A stretch of 64,000 nt of DNA, taken from contig JAIXOJ010000010.1 of assembly GCA_027486835.1 (NCBI GenBank), positions 55,791-119,790 of the forward strand. Reading direction: 5' to 3'. Under the pieces are notes generated by a model, which was given only the letters and a program-made list of their open reading frames with translations, was not told the origin of the DNA and made no database searches. The position numbers and the translations under genes were made by a program. The DNA is from Chitinophagaceae bacterium. Lineage in GTDB: Bacteria > Bacteroidota > Bacteroidia > Chitinophagales > Chitinophagaceae. Numbering within the stretch: position 1 is the first letter of the stretch; the number at the start of each line of letters is the position of its first letter. This document shows positions 10,566-20,714 of the stretch, piece by piece.

Positions 10566-10811
10566 AACCTTTAAAGCTTGGTTTGATTTCACACAAATGA
10601 CTAATTGAGGCTCCGTTTCGTTGCTGCCAAATGACGGAAAGCTTGCGGAGGCTCCGTTTGGTTGCCGTCAAATGACGGGAGGCTCGCGGAGGCTTCGTTT
10701 GGTTGCCGTCAAATGACGGGAGGCTTGCGGAGGCTCCGTTTGGTTGCCGTCAAATGACGGAAGGCTCGCGGAGGCTCCGTTTGGTTGCCGCCAATTTGCG
10801 GCTTGTTTAAA
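10566..10811. repeat. 41-bp tandem array 1, downstream of beta-helix paralog 1
   Basis: Units beginning GAGGCTCCGTTTGGTTGCCG start at 10607, 10648, 10689, 10730 and 10771, exactly 41 bp apart; the last is truncated and a degenerate unit (TTTGATTTCACACAAATGAC) precedes the first. Each full unit holds two inverted repeats: GGAG-G-CTCC and CCGTCA-AA-TGACGG. The array lies 28-70 bp after the stop codon of paralog 1 and about 170 bp before paralog 2. Intergenic; 41 is not a multiple of 3, so it is not coding. The linker (A)AAGCTTGC is shared with the second 41-bp array at 19193. Confidence 0.95.
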
Positions 10812-10836
10812 TAAGCAAAACGATACAGTAAATTTG
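10803..10836 (+). promoter_or_regulatory. Possible Bacteroidetes-type promoter for the 2722-aa gene
   Basis: TAAATTTG at 10829-10836 matches the Bacteroidetes -7 consensus TAnnTTTG exactly, with a TTG at 10803-10805 as a possible -33 element (23-bp spacer, slightly long). It would give a leader of about 140 nt before the ATG at 10983. Motif match only. Confidence 0.35.
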
Positions 10837-10982
10837 TATTCTGCAATAAATAATTGCAGTTTTTACCTTTACTTAATCAAGTCTTTTGTATGATTCAAGC
10901 CAATCTTTCTAAAGAAAATTAGTTGCATTTTTAAAAATAATTCCTACCAATTTATAGTATAAACTGGTACAAATAGTATTTT

Positions 10983-13900
10983 ATGGTTCATTCTTTAAAT
11001 ACCCATTTCAGCAAACCTCTGCTTCGAATCGTCCTACTGCTAACCATCGGTTGGATGATGATGTTGAGCGGGGCTGCGCAACCCTTTTATGTAGATCCAA
11101 TCAATGGAAGAGATACTTACAACGGCTCTTTGGCCACACCATTTCAAACCATTGGCAAGGCACAAACCGCGGTTCGGTTGGTAAATGCTTCGATGAGTAG
11201 CGATATATATGTCTATTTAATGGGTGCGGATCATTTCCAAACAAGCACCCTGAACTTCACCCAAGTGGATAGGGGCTATAACGGTTATAAAGTAATTTAC
11301 AAGGCATACGGCAACCACAAACCGATTATCAATGGCGGCAAGCAAGTAACCGGCTGGTCGCTGGTGGCGGGTCAGAAATATTATGTAGCGGATGTGCCAA
11401 CGGGAGCGAATGGTTTTGCATCTTATTTCAGACAGATTTGGGTAAATGGAAAACGATGTGTGCAGGCAAAGAGCGACTTTATTAACGTTTATCCAAAGCC
11501 TTTTGATAATACCGCTACCACACAAGTATCGGATGGAATTATTGTTAAAAAAAATGCCATTAAGAACTACACCAACCTTTCTGACATTCGGATCTTTCAA
11601 GACGGCAAATTCAAACATGTGGAACAGCAGGTGAATAGCATTGCCAACATAAGTGATTCGGAGCAAGTGTTGATGATGAAAAATAGCAACTTTGATGCTT
11701 GGACAACAACTTATGTATATGACAATACCAAACAAATCCAAGTATTAAATGCCTTTGAGGAATTGGATGAGCCCGGAGAATTTTATTTGAATAGAACCAC
11801 CCGAAAACTATATTATTATCCAGAACCTGGTGAAAATATATTGACCGCGGAAGTCTTTGCCCCAACAGTGGAATATTTAGTGAAACTGACTGGAACAAGT
11901 AGCACCATGTTAGAGAATATCCAATTTGAGGGCATTGCTTTCAAATATGGCAATTGGACAGGGCCCAACCTTACCACTAAAGAAATTGGAAGAAGCCAAG
12001 CCGATTTGTATTCGGATTATACCAGTTTTGAAGGGCAATTATCCATGATTTATTCCCAAAACATCACGATAAAAAATTGCAGGTTCGAATACTTAGCAAG
12101 TTCTGGGATTTATCTAAATTCAAACAACAATAACATCACCATCGAAGGAAATGTCTTTAGAGATTTAACTGCTGCTGCTGTAATTATTGGTGGTGGAAAC
12201 AGTAGCTCTTTTACTTTCAGTGCCGTTGTTAATAGAGATATTCTGATTAAAAACAATGTCATTCGCAACATAGGTGCCGATTTTTATCAATCATCGGGCA
12301 TCTATGCCAATATCACGAAAAATTTAAGCATTATCCACAATGATGTAGCCGATGTGGCTTATTTTGGAATTAACCAACGTTATGGCAATTCCATAGCTGA
12401 AATAACCTCAACATCAGCAGTGGCCTACACAGGCAATACTTTAATTCAATACAATAAGGTAAGCAACTTTGGTACTGCTGCAAAGCTGGGCATGGGAATA
12501 GGGGATGAAATAGCAGGGATTTATTTTTTTGGGGTAAGAACTTCCAAGGTGCAATACAACTATGTAACTTATGGTGGGAAAGATGAACACTTGGAAGGGG
12601 CTATCCGACAAGACCAATATGGTTGTCAAAACTATTTTGAATACAATGTGGCAGATTGTAAGCCAGCGGCTCGTTCTTTTTCATGGTATGATGCCCTTAA
12701 TACCCAATCGGATACCTTGTTGTTTGCTAATAATTATGCGAATGTTGTAGGACAATTCCGACCAACAGCAAAAGCTGACACCGTTAATTTCTTTTATGAA
12801 CCTTCCGCACCATCATGGTCATCTGGGGCGCAAAGCATCATTGACAATGCTGGCTTAGAACCTGCTTATCAATATTTATTGGATGAATTAGGAAACGGAA
12901 TAAACATGGCAAAAACCGCTTCCATTTCGAGTTCCTCCGATTTTTCTACCTCTTTTCCTTCATCAAATATAGCCGATGAAAAAATTGCTACCAATTGGAA
13001 GCCAGCCCAAGGGAATGAATCTTCTGGTTCGTGGATTCAATTGAGCTTTCCACAGCCAATAGCTATTCACAAATTGCAATTGGTACCAGAATACAACAAT
13101 GCCAATCCTGAAATCAGACAATTATTTGAAGTATGGCTATCCAACGACCCCAATTTTTCTACCTATAATATCTTAGGGGGACAAAATGAAAAGCCATTTC
13201 CCTATAAAATTTCTTTTTTGGACAATGATGTTCCAATAGCATACAATACATTCGATTTATTGGGCAACGACACATTGGGTTATCAATACATTCGGATTGT
13301 AGGTCGTTCTATGAGCTGGGCAGAATGTAGGGTGTATGGAAGAAATCAATCCTTTGTGCCGAATAGTTATTCCAATAATTCCAATTTGGTTTTTGTGCCA
13401 TACACTTCATTGACAATTCCAACAATCTTAGAAAATTGGAGTCAAAAAGTGGTGGATACCAGTAATAGTTCAAGGGCCTATTTTGGTTCAAATGCAAAAT
13501 ATTGGAATCAAACCGGTGGAATGAAAACAGGAACAGTAACCGTTTCGGGAGGAATAGCCAATTTAACAGGGGGTACTTTTACTTTTAAAGGAGGTATTCA
13601 TAAAAACGAACGTACAGGCTTTAAAATAAAAATTACAGAGACTTATCCCACAACCACTCATTGGATTAGTTTCCGGGCTTCTAATGTTTTAAAAGGGTTA
13701 TCCGATCAAGACAATTACTTAATTAGTATAAGACAATTGACAACAGGTGCCTTTAATACCAATTTTAGTATTGAAAGAAGAAATAAGGATGCAACCATAC
13801 AAACATTTTATGGATTGAGCGGTAGCTTGGGTGGTTCAATTCAGCGAAACTCAACCCTTTTTTCTGATTTTACAACAGTAGTTATTGAAACTATCAATAG

Positions 13901-16900
13901 AGGAACTGGATTGGGAATTGTTGTAAGGGTAGGCTCGGATACGGTGTTTAACTTCATTGACAATAGTGCCAAAAGAGTAACGACTCCAGGTTATTTTCTT
14001 TTTAGACCTGGAAATACCAATGGAACTATGGAGATCACGGACATTCCTGTTACGGGAGCAATCATCAATCCATCAATAGTGCAAATCCAACCCACTGAAA
14101 CACTTACTCTTTTAGCTTACACAATACCTGATAACGCCACCATTCAACTCTTTTCTTGGAAAAGCAATAACCCTGCGGTCGCAACGGTGAATGCTTTGGG
14201 AGAAGTTACGGGGGTAGCTCTCGGCACAACCACCATTACAGCCACAAGCCAAGAAGGAAACTTTGTAGCCTCCGCCACGGTGAATGTGGTCAATCCTATT
14301 ACCTATACCTGGACAGGAGCAACCAATTTAGACTTTCAACAGGCGAACAATTGGACTCCAACCCGCAATGTCATCAATGACTTTGATATACTACAATTCA
14401 CCGCTTCGCCTGCCGGGATTATCTCTAATGTTCCTAACCAAACAATACGGCAATTGATTTTGTCGGGTAGCAATACCGTAGTCAATTTACAACCTGCAAC
14501 TGGTTATGTTTCTGGTGTAAATGCAAATAGAACGCTGACCATTGGAAATAATTTTAGCACGGATGATGATATACTAATTCCTAATGGTTGCGAATTGATT
14601 TTGGCCAACAATAGTTTCGGAACGGTTGCGCTGCCAAGCGTTTATGCTGGGGATGCCAACGATAGGGATAAGATTTCAAATGGTTTGACCTTGGCATTTG
14701 CAGGCAACGCTTCCAAAGTGAATATTGCTGGAAAACTAACCATTGAACGTACCGCCACATTTACCCTTCCTTCCATACCTACTGCCTTGGCAGCAGCCAC
14801 CTATTCTTTGGGTCAATATGTTTTTTTGAACCAAAACCTTTATGCAATTACAACTGCGGGAACTACTGCCAATGCTACCACAGTACCTACACCTGTTTTT
14901 GGAAACACAGCTACCAATGGCACTGCCGTATTAACCTATATCGGGTCTGTTTTGAATGGTATAATCAATGGAACAAGCCAATATGGTTCGTTTACCAATA
15001 CTTTAAACCTGCTAAACGCTGTAGCTACCGTTGGTGTTAATGGCACGATTGAAAACAAATCAACAGCCCTGTTAAACGCAACGAGTACTAACTTGATTTT
15101 TTCAAATGGTGCCAATTATATCTTCAACCGGGAAGATGCAAACACCAATATTCCTACTGTAACGGATATGTCGGGGGTTAATCTAAACATAAATGGTATT
15201 GTTAGTTCCTCATTCACAGCATTTATCCCACTCCCAGTCGCGGTAAAATCACTTACTTGGAATACGCCCAATATAACAAGTGGGGCAAATGTTCGTGTTA
15301 CGGCTGCAAGTGGCACTTCATTAGCGATTGCTGGAAATGTTAGTTTCACCCTTGGTACAACCACAGGCAATATTGGTCCTCTTATTGGAAACCCAACCAC
15401 CGTAAACATTGGTGGTAATTTATCAATCACCAGTGCCAATGTATATACTGGTAGAGGTACTGCCGATTGGACAGTTGCAGGTAATCTAACCTTAAATAGT
15501 GGTTCTCTTACTGTCTTGGATGGTTTGTATTCATTTGGTCCAAGCATCACTTCTAATATAACGGTCAATGGCAATCTAAATATTTTGGGTACAAGTACCC
15601 TAAGATTAAATAATTTGAATGCGGTTTCAGGAAGTTTGTTTGCTTGCAACGCCAATTTGATGGTTAAAGGAAATTTTACCAAAGTGTCTGGAAGCACATT
15701 TACCACTACCACCAACAGTGGACAAATCGGGAATATTATTTTTAATGGCAGTTCCCCTCAAACCATTGATGCAACAGGCGGCTTTACCAACAACCCTAAT
15801 GTGGAAATAAACAATAGCAATGGTGTGGCATTAAATGGATCCGCTGTTGGTATTGGTACATTGACCCTGACCAATGGCATTCTTACAAATGCCAATCGGG
15901 TTACAGTTACCAATACCACTACGCCAATAATTGGTGGTTCTTCTTCTGCTTATGTAAGTGGTGCATTAGCAATCACTTATCCTCTTGGCGCAACCAATAT
16001 TACCAATGTATTCCCAGTGGGTAAAGGGGGCAATTACCGCCCTCTTGGTTTCAGGTACAATAGTGTATCAGGAACCAGCATTGTTACTGTTGAACAATTG
16101 GAAAGTGCTATTACCACTGGCACATTGACCACACCTGTAAATCCATTCAACAGTCGATATTGGACAATATCCCAAACAGGCGGCACAAGTCCCAACTTTA
16201 CCATTACCCTTGATGCAACAGGTTTTTCGCCCAATAGTGGTAGTTCGCTACGCATGATTCAAACAAACGGAACTACTGGTAATAGCTATGCAGTGAACGG
16301 TTCAGCACCCAATTATACCAACTCAACCGCATTCACCAGCTTTTTAAGTGGTACGAATAGTTTTGGTTTCGGAGAAAACAATATACCTACCACTACAACG
16401 GTGGCTTCTTTGACTTCCATTCCTTATGGCACCAGTTCAGTTTCGCTCAATGCAACCGTAGCAAATGCCAATCCCGGTGCTGGTGCCTCAGTAACATTTA
16501 GGGTTAACGGCAGCATAGTGGGTACTGCCCCTACAAATACAAGTGGTTTGGCTACGCTTATGTATAATACTGCATCATTGGCTGTGGGAACATACACAGT
16601 TACCGCAACCGTTGGGGGCATTGGTGTTTATCTAACAAGCACATCCGCTGCGGTTTCCTTAGTGGTGAATGCCATTGCACCAACCATTGGTGCGTTCAAT
16701 GCCATCAACAAGAATTTTGGCGACGCACCATTTGCTCTAACTGCACCAACCTCTAACAGTGCAGGAACATTTAGTTACTCCAGTAGCAATACTTCTGTTG
16801 CTACAATTATTGGAAACACAGTAACAATTGTTGGTGTAGGCACTTCCACCATTACTGCTACACAATCTGCCAGCGGTTTTTATACAGTTGGTACTAGCAC

Positions 16901-19151
16901 TGCAGTATTAACGGTAAGCACCACCAGCTACACTTGGACAGGATCAATCAATTCCAACTGGTCAACTGCCAACAACTGGCAAGAAGGCGTTGTGCCTCCA
17001 TCGGGGTCGGATATAATCATTGGAACAGGTCTTACCAATTACCCCGTCTTGCAAGCCAACACCACCATTAGAAAATGCACCATCCAAGCAGGCGGCTCTC
17101 TTTCATTAAACGGTTTTGCATTAACCATTAATGATTCTTTACTTGGTAGTGGCAACTTTATTGGGTCGCCAATTTCTTCCTTGCAACTCAATGGGGCGGG
17201 AACCCTCAACATGAGTCAACAATCCCCCGGAAATTCCAATACCCTCGCAACCTTAACCATCAACGCTGTAGGCACGGTATCGGTAAGCAATCCTTTAAAT
17301 ATCAAAAACACCCTCAATTGCAATCAAGGTATTTTGGCTTCCAATGGCAATTTGGTGTTGCTGGCATCGGCAGCGGGGGTTGCATCGGTGCCTACAATTG
17401 GCGGTGTCATCACGGGCAATGTCACTGCTCAATTGTTCATCCCTGCAAAAACCGCTCGCAAATACAGCTTTATCGGCAGCCCGGTAGGCAATGTATTGGT
17501 GAGCAATAGCTGGCAAAAGCAGGTGTATATTACTGGTGCTGGGACTGGAGGGGTGATTTGCGGTGCGGGCAATACTGCTTTTAACAGCAATGGATTTGAC
17601 AGGACCCAAACCAATACGCCGAGCCTATATGTATATAATGCCCAGCCAGTAAATGGCACACGATGGGCCACCATCCCCAACACCAACGCCACACCATTAG
17701 AGCAAGGCAAAGGATATAGGATAAATATTCGTGGCGATAGAAACTTGGGCAATTGTGCCAACCAGCTCAATAGCAATACCCCTGCTGCCCCGGTAAACGT
17801 AGTGTTGGAAGCAACAGGTAGTTTGTCGCAAGGCAATCTATCCGTTCCATTATTGGATACCACTTACAGCAAATACACTTTGTTGGCCAATCCCTATCCC
17901 TGCGCCATCGGATTTACGGCCATGCAAGCAGACAATGCCAGCATCATCAACAATAAAATGTGGACTTATAGCCCCTATGGAAACGGCAATTACACCACCT
18001 ATTCAGCAGGTCTCATTTCCAATCCCGCCACGGGCTATAACAATACCAATGGCGATTGGCTAGCGGTGGGTCAAGCATTTTTTGTGGAAGCAAAACGGAA
18101 CGGAAGCCTATTGTTAAAAGAAACGCACAAGACCAATAACGCCATCCCTAATTTTCAATATTTTGGTTCGGGCAATGCCCAAATTGTCCGCATAGGCTTA
18201 AAGAACGATAAGGATAGTTTGATGGATGAGGCCGTATTGCGCTTCAATACCAATGGCAGCAGCCAATACTTGCCCGATTGGGATGCCCATTCCATGAGTA
18301 ATGCCGATCAGGCATTGGCCATATTGAAAGGAATTAGAAAATTAGCCATCGGCACTTTTTCCGATGCCCCGCTTTTTGACACCATTCGTCTTTCCATTGC
18401 CAGCAACCGCATCGGAAATTTCCAATTGAAATGCACTGATTTTGGGGGCATTACCAATAGAAACATCCTGCTCTACGATCGCTATTTGCAGCAATATCAA
18501 TCCATCAACAGCAATCCCGTCTATCAATTTCAAATAACCAGCGATACACAAAGCTTGGGTACAAACCGCTTTGCATTGCTACTGCAGCCGCCCACCACTT
18601 TGCCCACTCTTTTTACCAATCTTATTGCCCGTTGGCAGCAAGAAAACGCCATTTCCATTCATTGGAAACTGGCGAACAATGCTGTCATCACAACGATGGA
18701 AGTTCAAAGAAGTGATGATGATGGCCACCAATTCCACACCATTGCCACGCTTAAGCCAAATAATACTACTGAAGATTATCGAATATTGGATACCCAACTT
18801 TCGGCATCAGTGTCCAACTATAGGTACAGAATCGTAGGCATTCAACCAATCGGGCAACGGATATACAGTCAAACAGTAACCATTTCCCGTAAGCAAAACA
18901 CCCAATATCCAATTTCCATCACCAGCCCTTCGGGTCAACTACAAATAGCGGTTCAAATCAGGCTGAAAAAGCCAAGCATCGTGGTCTATAACCTAGCTGG
19001 TCAAAAATGTTATGTCAAAACCTACCCATCCATTCCGGAAAATGCCGTTTTGCCTATCCCTTCCTCGCCATGGGCAAAGGGGATGTATTCCATTCAGATT
19101 TTTGATGATGGTGAAAGGATTTGGACGGGAAAATGGGTGAAAGTGGAGTAG
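10983..19151 (+). CDS. Giant T9SS-exported beta-helix/adhesin fusion, paralog 2 (2722 aa)
   Basis: Surface or secreted protein joining the same putative enzyme module as paralog 1 to a long adhesin-like tail. Residues: signal peptide 1-32; beta-helix about 33-640 (by eye roughly two-thirds identical to paralog 1, same DEPGEFYLNRTTRKLYYYP and GRSQADLYSDYTS blocks); discoidin-like domain about 640-780; jelly-roll-like region about 800-1025; BIG2 domain about 1027-1102; a Thr/Asn/Gly-rich beta-strand repeat region about 1106-1800 opening with TYTWTGATNLDFQQANNW; Ig-like repeats about 1802-1975; a second TWTG...NNW module at about 1980 (SYTWTGSINSNWSTANNW); an Fn3-like module about 2543-2636; and a T9SS-type C-terminal domain about 2639-2722 ending KGMYSIQIFDDG...KWVKVE. 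Export by T9SS is inferred from that domain. Function unproven: polysaccharide-anchored enzyme or adhesin. Flanked by 41-bp arrays on both sides. Confidence 0.85.
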   Translation: MVHSLNTHFSKPLLRIVLLLTIGWMMMLSGAAQPFYVDPINGRDTYNGSLATPFQTIGKAQTAVRLVNASMSSDIYVYLMGADHFQTSTLNFTQVDRGYNGYKVIYKAYGNHKPIINGGKQVTGWSLVAGQKYYVADVPTGANGFASYFRQIWVNGKRCVQAKSDFINVYPKPFDNTATTQVSDGIIVKKNAIKNYTNLSDIRIFQDGKFKHVEQQVNSIANISDSEQVLMMKNSNFDAWTTTYVYDNTKQIQVLNAFEELDEPGEFYLNRTTRKLYYYPEPGENILTAEVFAPTVEYLVKLTGTSSTMLENIQFEGIAFKYGNWTGPNLTTKEIGRSQADLYSDYTSFEGQLSMIYSQNITIKNCRFEYLASSGIYLNSNNNNITIEGNVFRDLTAAAVIIGGGNSSSFTFSAVVNRDILIKNNVIRNIGADFYQSSGIYANITKNLSIIHNDVADVAYFGINQRYGNSIAEITSTSAVAYTGNTLIQYNKVSNFGTAAKLGMGIGDEIAGIYFFGVRTSKVQYNYVTYGGKDEHLEGAIRQDQYGCQNYFEYNVADCKPAARSFSWYDALNTQSDTLLFANNYANVVGQFRPTAKADTVNFFYEPSAPSWSSGAQSIIDNAGLEPAYQYLLDELGNGINMAKTASISSSSDFSTSFPSSNIADEKIATNWKPAQGNESSGSWIQLSFPQPIAIHKLQLVPEYNNANPEIRQLFEVWLSNDPNFSTYNILGGQNEKPFPYKISFLDNDVPIAYNTFDLLGNDTLGYQYIRIVGRSMSWAECRVYGRNQSFVPNSYSNNSNLVFVPYTSLTIPTILENWSQKVVDTSNSSRAYFGSNAKYWNQTGGMKTGTVTVSGGIANLTGGTFTFKGGIHKNERTGFKIKITETYPTTTHWISFRASNVLKGLSDQDNYLISIRQLTTGAFNTNFSIERRNKDATIQTFYGLSGSLGGSIQRNSTLFSDFTTVVIETINRGTGLGIVVRVGSDTVFNFIDNSAKRVTTPGYFLFRPGNTNGTMEITDIPVTGAIINPSIVQIQPTETLTLLAYTIPDNATIQLFSWKSNNPAVATVNALGEVTGVALGTTTITATSQEGNFVASATVNVVNPITYTWTGATNLDFQQANNWTPTRNVINDFDILQFTASPAGIISNVPNQTIRQLILSGSNTVVNLQPATGYVSGVNANRTLTIGNNFSTDDDILIPNGCELILANNSFGTVALPSVYAGDANDRDKISNGLTLAFAGNASKVNIAGKLTIERTATFTLPSIPTALAAATYSLGQYVFLNQNLYAITTAGTTANATTVPTPVFGNTATNGTAVLTYIGSVLNGIINGTSQYGSFTNTLNLLNAVATVGVNGTIENKSTALLNATSTNLIFSNGANYIFNREDANTNIPTVTDMSGVNLNINGIVSSSFTAFIPLPVAVKSLTWNTPNITSGANVRVTAASGTSLAIAGNVSFTLGTTTGNIGPLIGNPTTVNIGGNLSITSANVYTGRGTADWTVAGNLTLNSGSLTVLDGLYSFGPSITSNITVNGNLNILGTSTLRLNNLNAVSGSLFACNANLMVKGNFTKVSGSTFTTTTNSGQIGNIIFNGSSPQTIDATGGFTNNPNVEINNSNGVALNGSAVGIGTLTLTNGILTNANRVTVTNTTTPIIGGSSSAYVSGALAITYPLGATNITNVFPVGKGGNYRPLGFRYNSVSGTSIVTVEQLESAITTGTLTTPVNPFNSRYWTISQTGGTSPNFTITLDATGFSPNSGSSLRMIQTNGTTGNSYAVNGSAPNYTNSTAFTSFLSGTNSFGFGENNIPTTTTVASLTSIPYGTSSVSLNATVANANPGAGASVTFRVNGSIVGTAPTNTSGLATLMYNTASLAVGTYTVTATVGGIGVYLTSTSAAVSLVVNAIAPTIGAFNAINKNFGDAPFALTAPTSNSAGTFSYSSSNTSVATIIGNTVTIVGVGTSTITATQSASGFYTVGTSTAVLTVSTTSYTWTGSINSNWSTANNWQEGVVPPSGSDIIIGTGLTNYPVLQANTTIRKCTIQAGGSLSLNGFALTINDSLLGSGNFIGSPISSLQLNGAGTLNMSQQSPGNSNTLATLTINAVGTVSVSNPLNIKNTLNCNQGILASNGNLVLLASAAGVASVPTIGGVITGNVTAQLFIPAKTARKYSFIGSPVGNVLVSNSWQKQVYITGAGTGGVICGAGNTAFNSNGFDRTQTNTPSLYVYNAQPVNGTRWATIPNTNATPLEQGKGYRINIRGDRNLGNCANQLNSNTPAAPVNVVLEATGSLSQGNLSVPLLDTTYSKYTLLANPYPCAIGFTAMQADNASIINNKMWTYSPYGNGNYTTYSAGLISNPATGYNNTNGDWLAVGQAFFVEAKRNGSLLLKETHKTNNAIPNFQYFGSGNAQIVRIGLKNDKDSLMDEAVLRFNTNGSSQYLPDWDAHSMSNADQALAILKGIRKLAIGTFSDAPLFDTIRLSIASNRIGNFQLKCTDFGGITNRNILLYDRYLQQYQSINSNPVYQFQITSDTQSLGTNRFALLLQPPTTLPTLFTNLIARWQQENAISIHWKLANNAVITTMEVQRSDDDGHQFHTIATLKPNNTTEDYRILDTQLSASVSNYRYRIVGIQPIGQRIYSQTVTISRKQNTQYPISITSPSGQLQIAVQIRLKKPSIVVYNLAGQKCYVKTYPSIPENAVLPIPSSPWAKGMYSIQIFDDGERIWTGKWVKVE

Positions 19152-19192
19152 GGGAGGGCTTGGAAAAAGGTAAGGAAACATGCCTTTAATAA

Positions 19193-19640
19193 GCCGACAA
19201 TTGTTGGCAGCCCGTTTGTCGGGCAGAAAGCTTGCCGACAATTGTTGGCAGCCCGTTTGTCGGGCAGAAAGCTTGCCAACAATTGTTGGTTGCCCGTTTG
19301 CCGGGCAGAAAGCTTGCCAACAATTGTTGGCAGCCCGTTTGCCGGGCAGAAAGCTTGCCAACAATTGTTGGCAGCCCGTTTGCCGGGCAGAAAGCTTGCC
19401 GACAATTGTTGGCGGCCTATTTGCCGGGCAGAAACCTTGCCGACAATTGTTGCCAGCCCGTTTGCCGGGCAGAAAGCTTGCCAACAATTGTCGGCGGCCT
19501 ATTTGCCGGGAAGAAAGCTTGCCGTCATTTGTCGGTAGGTTTTACTAGTTTCAGAAGGGTTGCTATCAATTGATTATTGGCAATCGGAAGCTAGCAGGGT
19601 TGCCATCAATTGATTTTTTGGTTGTAAAAGAGACAATGCT
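19193..19640. repeat. 41-bp tandem array 2, downstream of the 2722-aa gene
   Basis: Units start at 19193, 19234, 19275, 19316, 19357, 19398, 19439, 19480 and 19521, exactly 41 bp apart, with two degenerate continuations at 19562 and 19602 (40-41 bp). Each core unit contains the palindrome GCCAACAATTGTTGGC (or GCCGACAATTGTTGGC), a second stem-loop GCCCG-TTTGC-CGGGC, then AGAAAGCTT. The first unit begins 42 bp after the stop codon. Because 41 is not a multiple of three, the same repeated peptide appears in all three + frames and on the - strand; none of these frames is a credible gene. Same period and shared AAAGCTTGC linker as array 1. Confidence 0.96.
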
Positions 19641-19979
19641 TGATTGTAGGTTATATGATGAACACTCAAAGGATGTCAAAGTCTTTCCTATTTGTGAATG
19701 CTTCCATTCAGCTTTAGCATCCTGAAAGTTTCAAACATTTGAGAAGTTTTTTCAGAAAAAGCATCCCTTTTTTTGCTGCTAAAAAAAGAATAGGTAAAAT
19801 TTTTAGTAAGAAGGTCTCGCTTGATGCAGCCTACGCCATTTAGGGACGTTTTATTAGATGACACTAACCTGCGTATTTACTTTCTTTCGTTTCCCCATTG
19901 CTTTGAATTTTCATGGAATGCCTTTGTTGTATAATTAACCGCTCCACTGATGCTCAATAATTGTTTACAAATTAAAAAC
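19641..19979. other. Intergenic stretch, no gene seen
   Basis: About 340 AT-rich bp between the repeat array and the 3' end of the convergent IclR gene. No frame, RNA gene or clear terminator recognised. Confidence 0.5.
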
Positions 19980-20714
19980 CTATTGCATCAACTCTTCCAA
20001 TATCAATTTGCTTACTGCTTTCAATTCATGGATAATGTTTTTTTTGAGCGGTTCGCTAATTCTAAAATCAGGGAGATAGATAGAAAGAGCGGCATTGATA
20101 AACTTATTGTGCAATGGAACGGCAATACCAGAAAAGCCTGTAGGGGTTGTTTGAACAAAATAACCTTGCGATTTTATGGTGTCTAATTGTTTAAATAATG
20201 CTTCTTTGTTGGAAGCATTTTTCAGCTCAAGTTCTGATGGAAAGCCATATTTGGTGGCAAATGCAGTCTGCTCCTCTTTAGACAGCATGGAAAGCATAAC
20301 GATACCAGTTGTGGCATCATACACTTTTTTTATCTTGGGGGTGATTACTTGCAAAGGATGTGTGCTTTCCCTGCTAGCCAACACCACTCTTTTGTCGTCT
20401 TGGATCACACATAAAATACAGCTCTCATTGAATTGCTTGTGGAGAATTTCTAGATATCGGTTAGCAATAGCCACCAATTTTTCTTGGTAATGATTGTGCG
20501 ACATCAGTTTCACCAGTCCTTCTCCAAGTACATAACCCGTGTTTCGGTCTATTTTTTTAATAAAACCCCTGCCCACAAGCGTCTTGATGATGTTGGCACA
20601 AGTGCCCCTGTTCAATTTCAGCTCCCCATGAATTTCTCCTAATGTCAAAGGATTGGGATAGTTCTTGGAAAGTATTTCCAACACATCAATGGCTCTATGT
20701 ATCACCTGAATCAT
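19980..20714 (-). CDS. IclR-family transcriptional regulator 1
   Basis: DNA-binding regulator, the only - strand gene in the carbohydrate island. The start at 20714 (MIQVIHRAIDVLEIL) is chosen over a longer frame from 20810 because the second IclR protein at 34685 begins identically (MIQVVNRAIDILDFV). About 244 residues: N-terminal winged helix-turn-helix about 1-65 (LTLGEIHGELKLNRGTCANIIKTLV) and C-terminal IclR effector-binding domain about 75-240 with HPLQVITPKI and TGFSGIAVPL. IclR proteins of the KdgR type sense 2-keto-3-deoxygluconate or related acids; the UxuA-type dehydratase in this cluster makes such a link plausible, but the ligand is inference. Divergent from the GH3 gene at 21239 across a 520-bp gap, which is where its operator would be expected. 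Confidence 0.92.
   Translation of the reverse strand: MIQVIHRAIDVLEILSKNYPNPLTLGEIHGELKLNRGTCANIIKTLVGRGFIKKIDRNTGYVLGEGLVKLMSHNHYQEKLVAIANRYLEILHKQFNESCILCVIQDDKRVVLASRESTHPLQVITPKIKKVYDATTGIVMLSMLSKEEQTAFATKYGFPSELELKNASNKEALFKQLDTIKSQGYFVQTTPTGFSGIAVPLHNKFINAALSIYLPDFRISEPLKKNIIHELKAVSKLILEELMQ

Noticed and set aside
10566..10811. CRISPR or integron attC array
   Set aside because: No spacers, no integrase, and only tandem 41-bp units with internal palindromes.
15116..15715. 199-codon frame on the - strand within the 2722-aa gene
   Set aside because: Antisense to a continuous coding region, valine/leucine-rich from the opposite strand of Thr/Asn codons; a shadow frame.
19180..19573. Several overlapping open frames on both strands inside 41-bp array 2 giving repeated NCWQPVCRAESLPTIVG-like peptides
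   Set aside because: The 41-bp period moves through all three frames, so identical peptides appear in every frame and on the other strand. They are consequences of the repeat, not genes.
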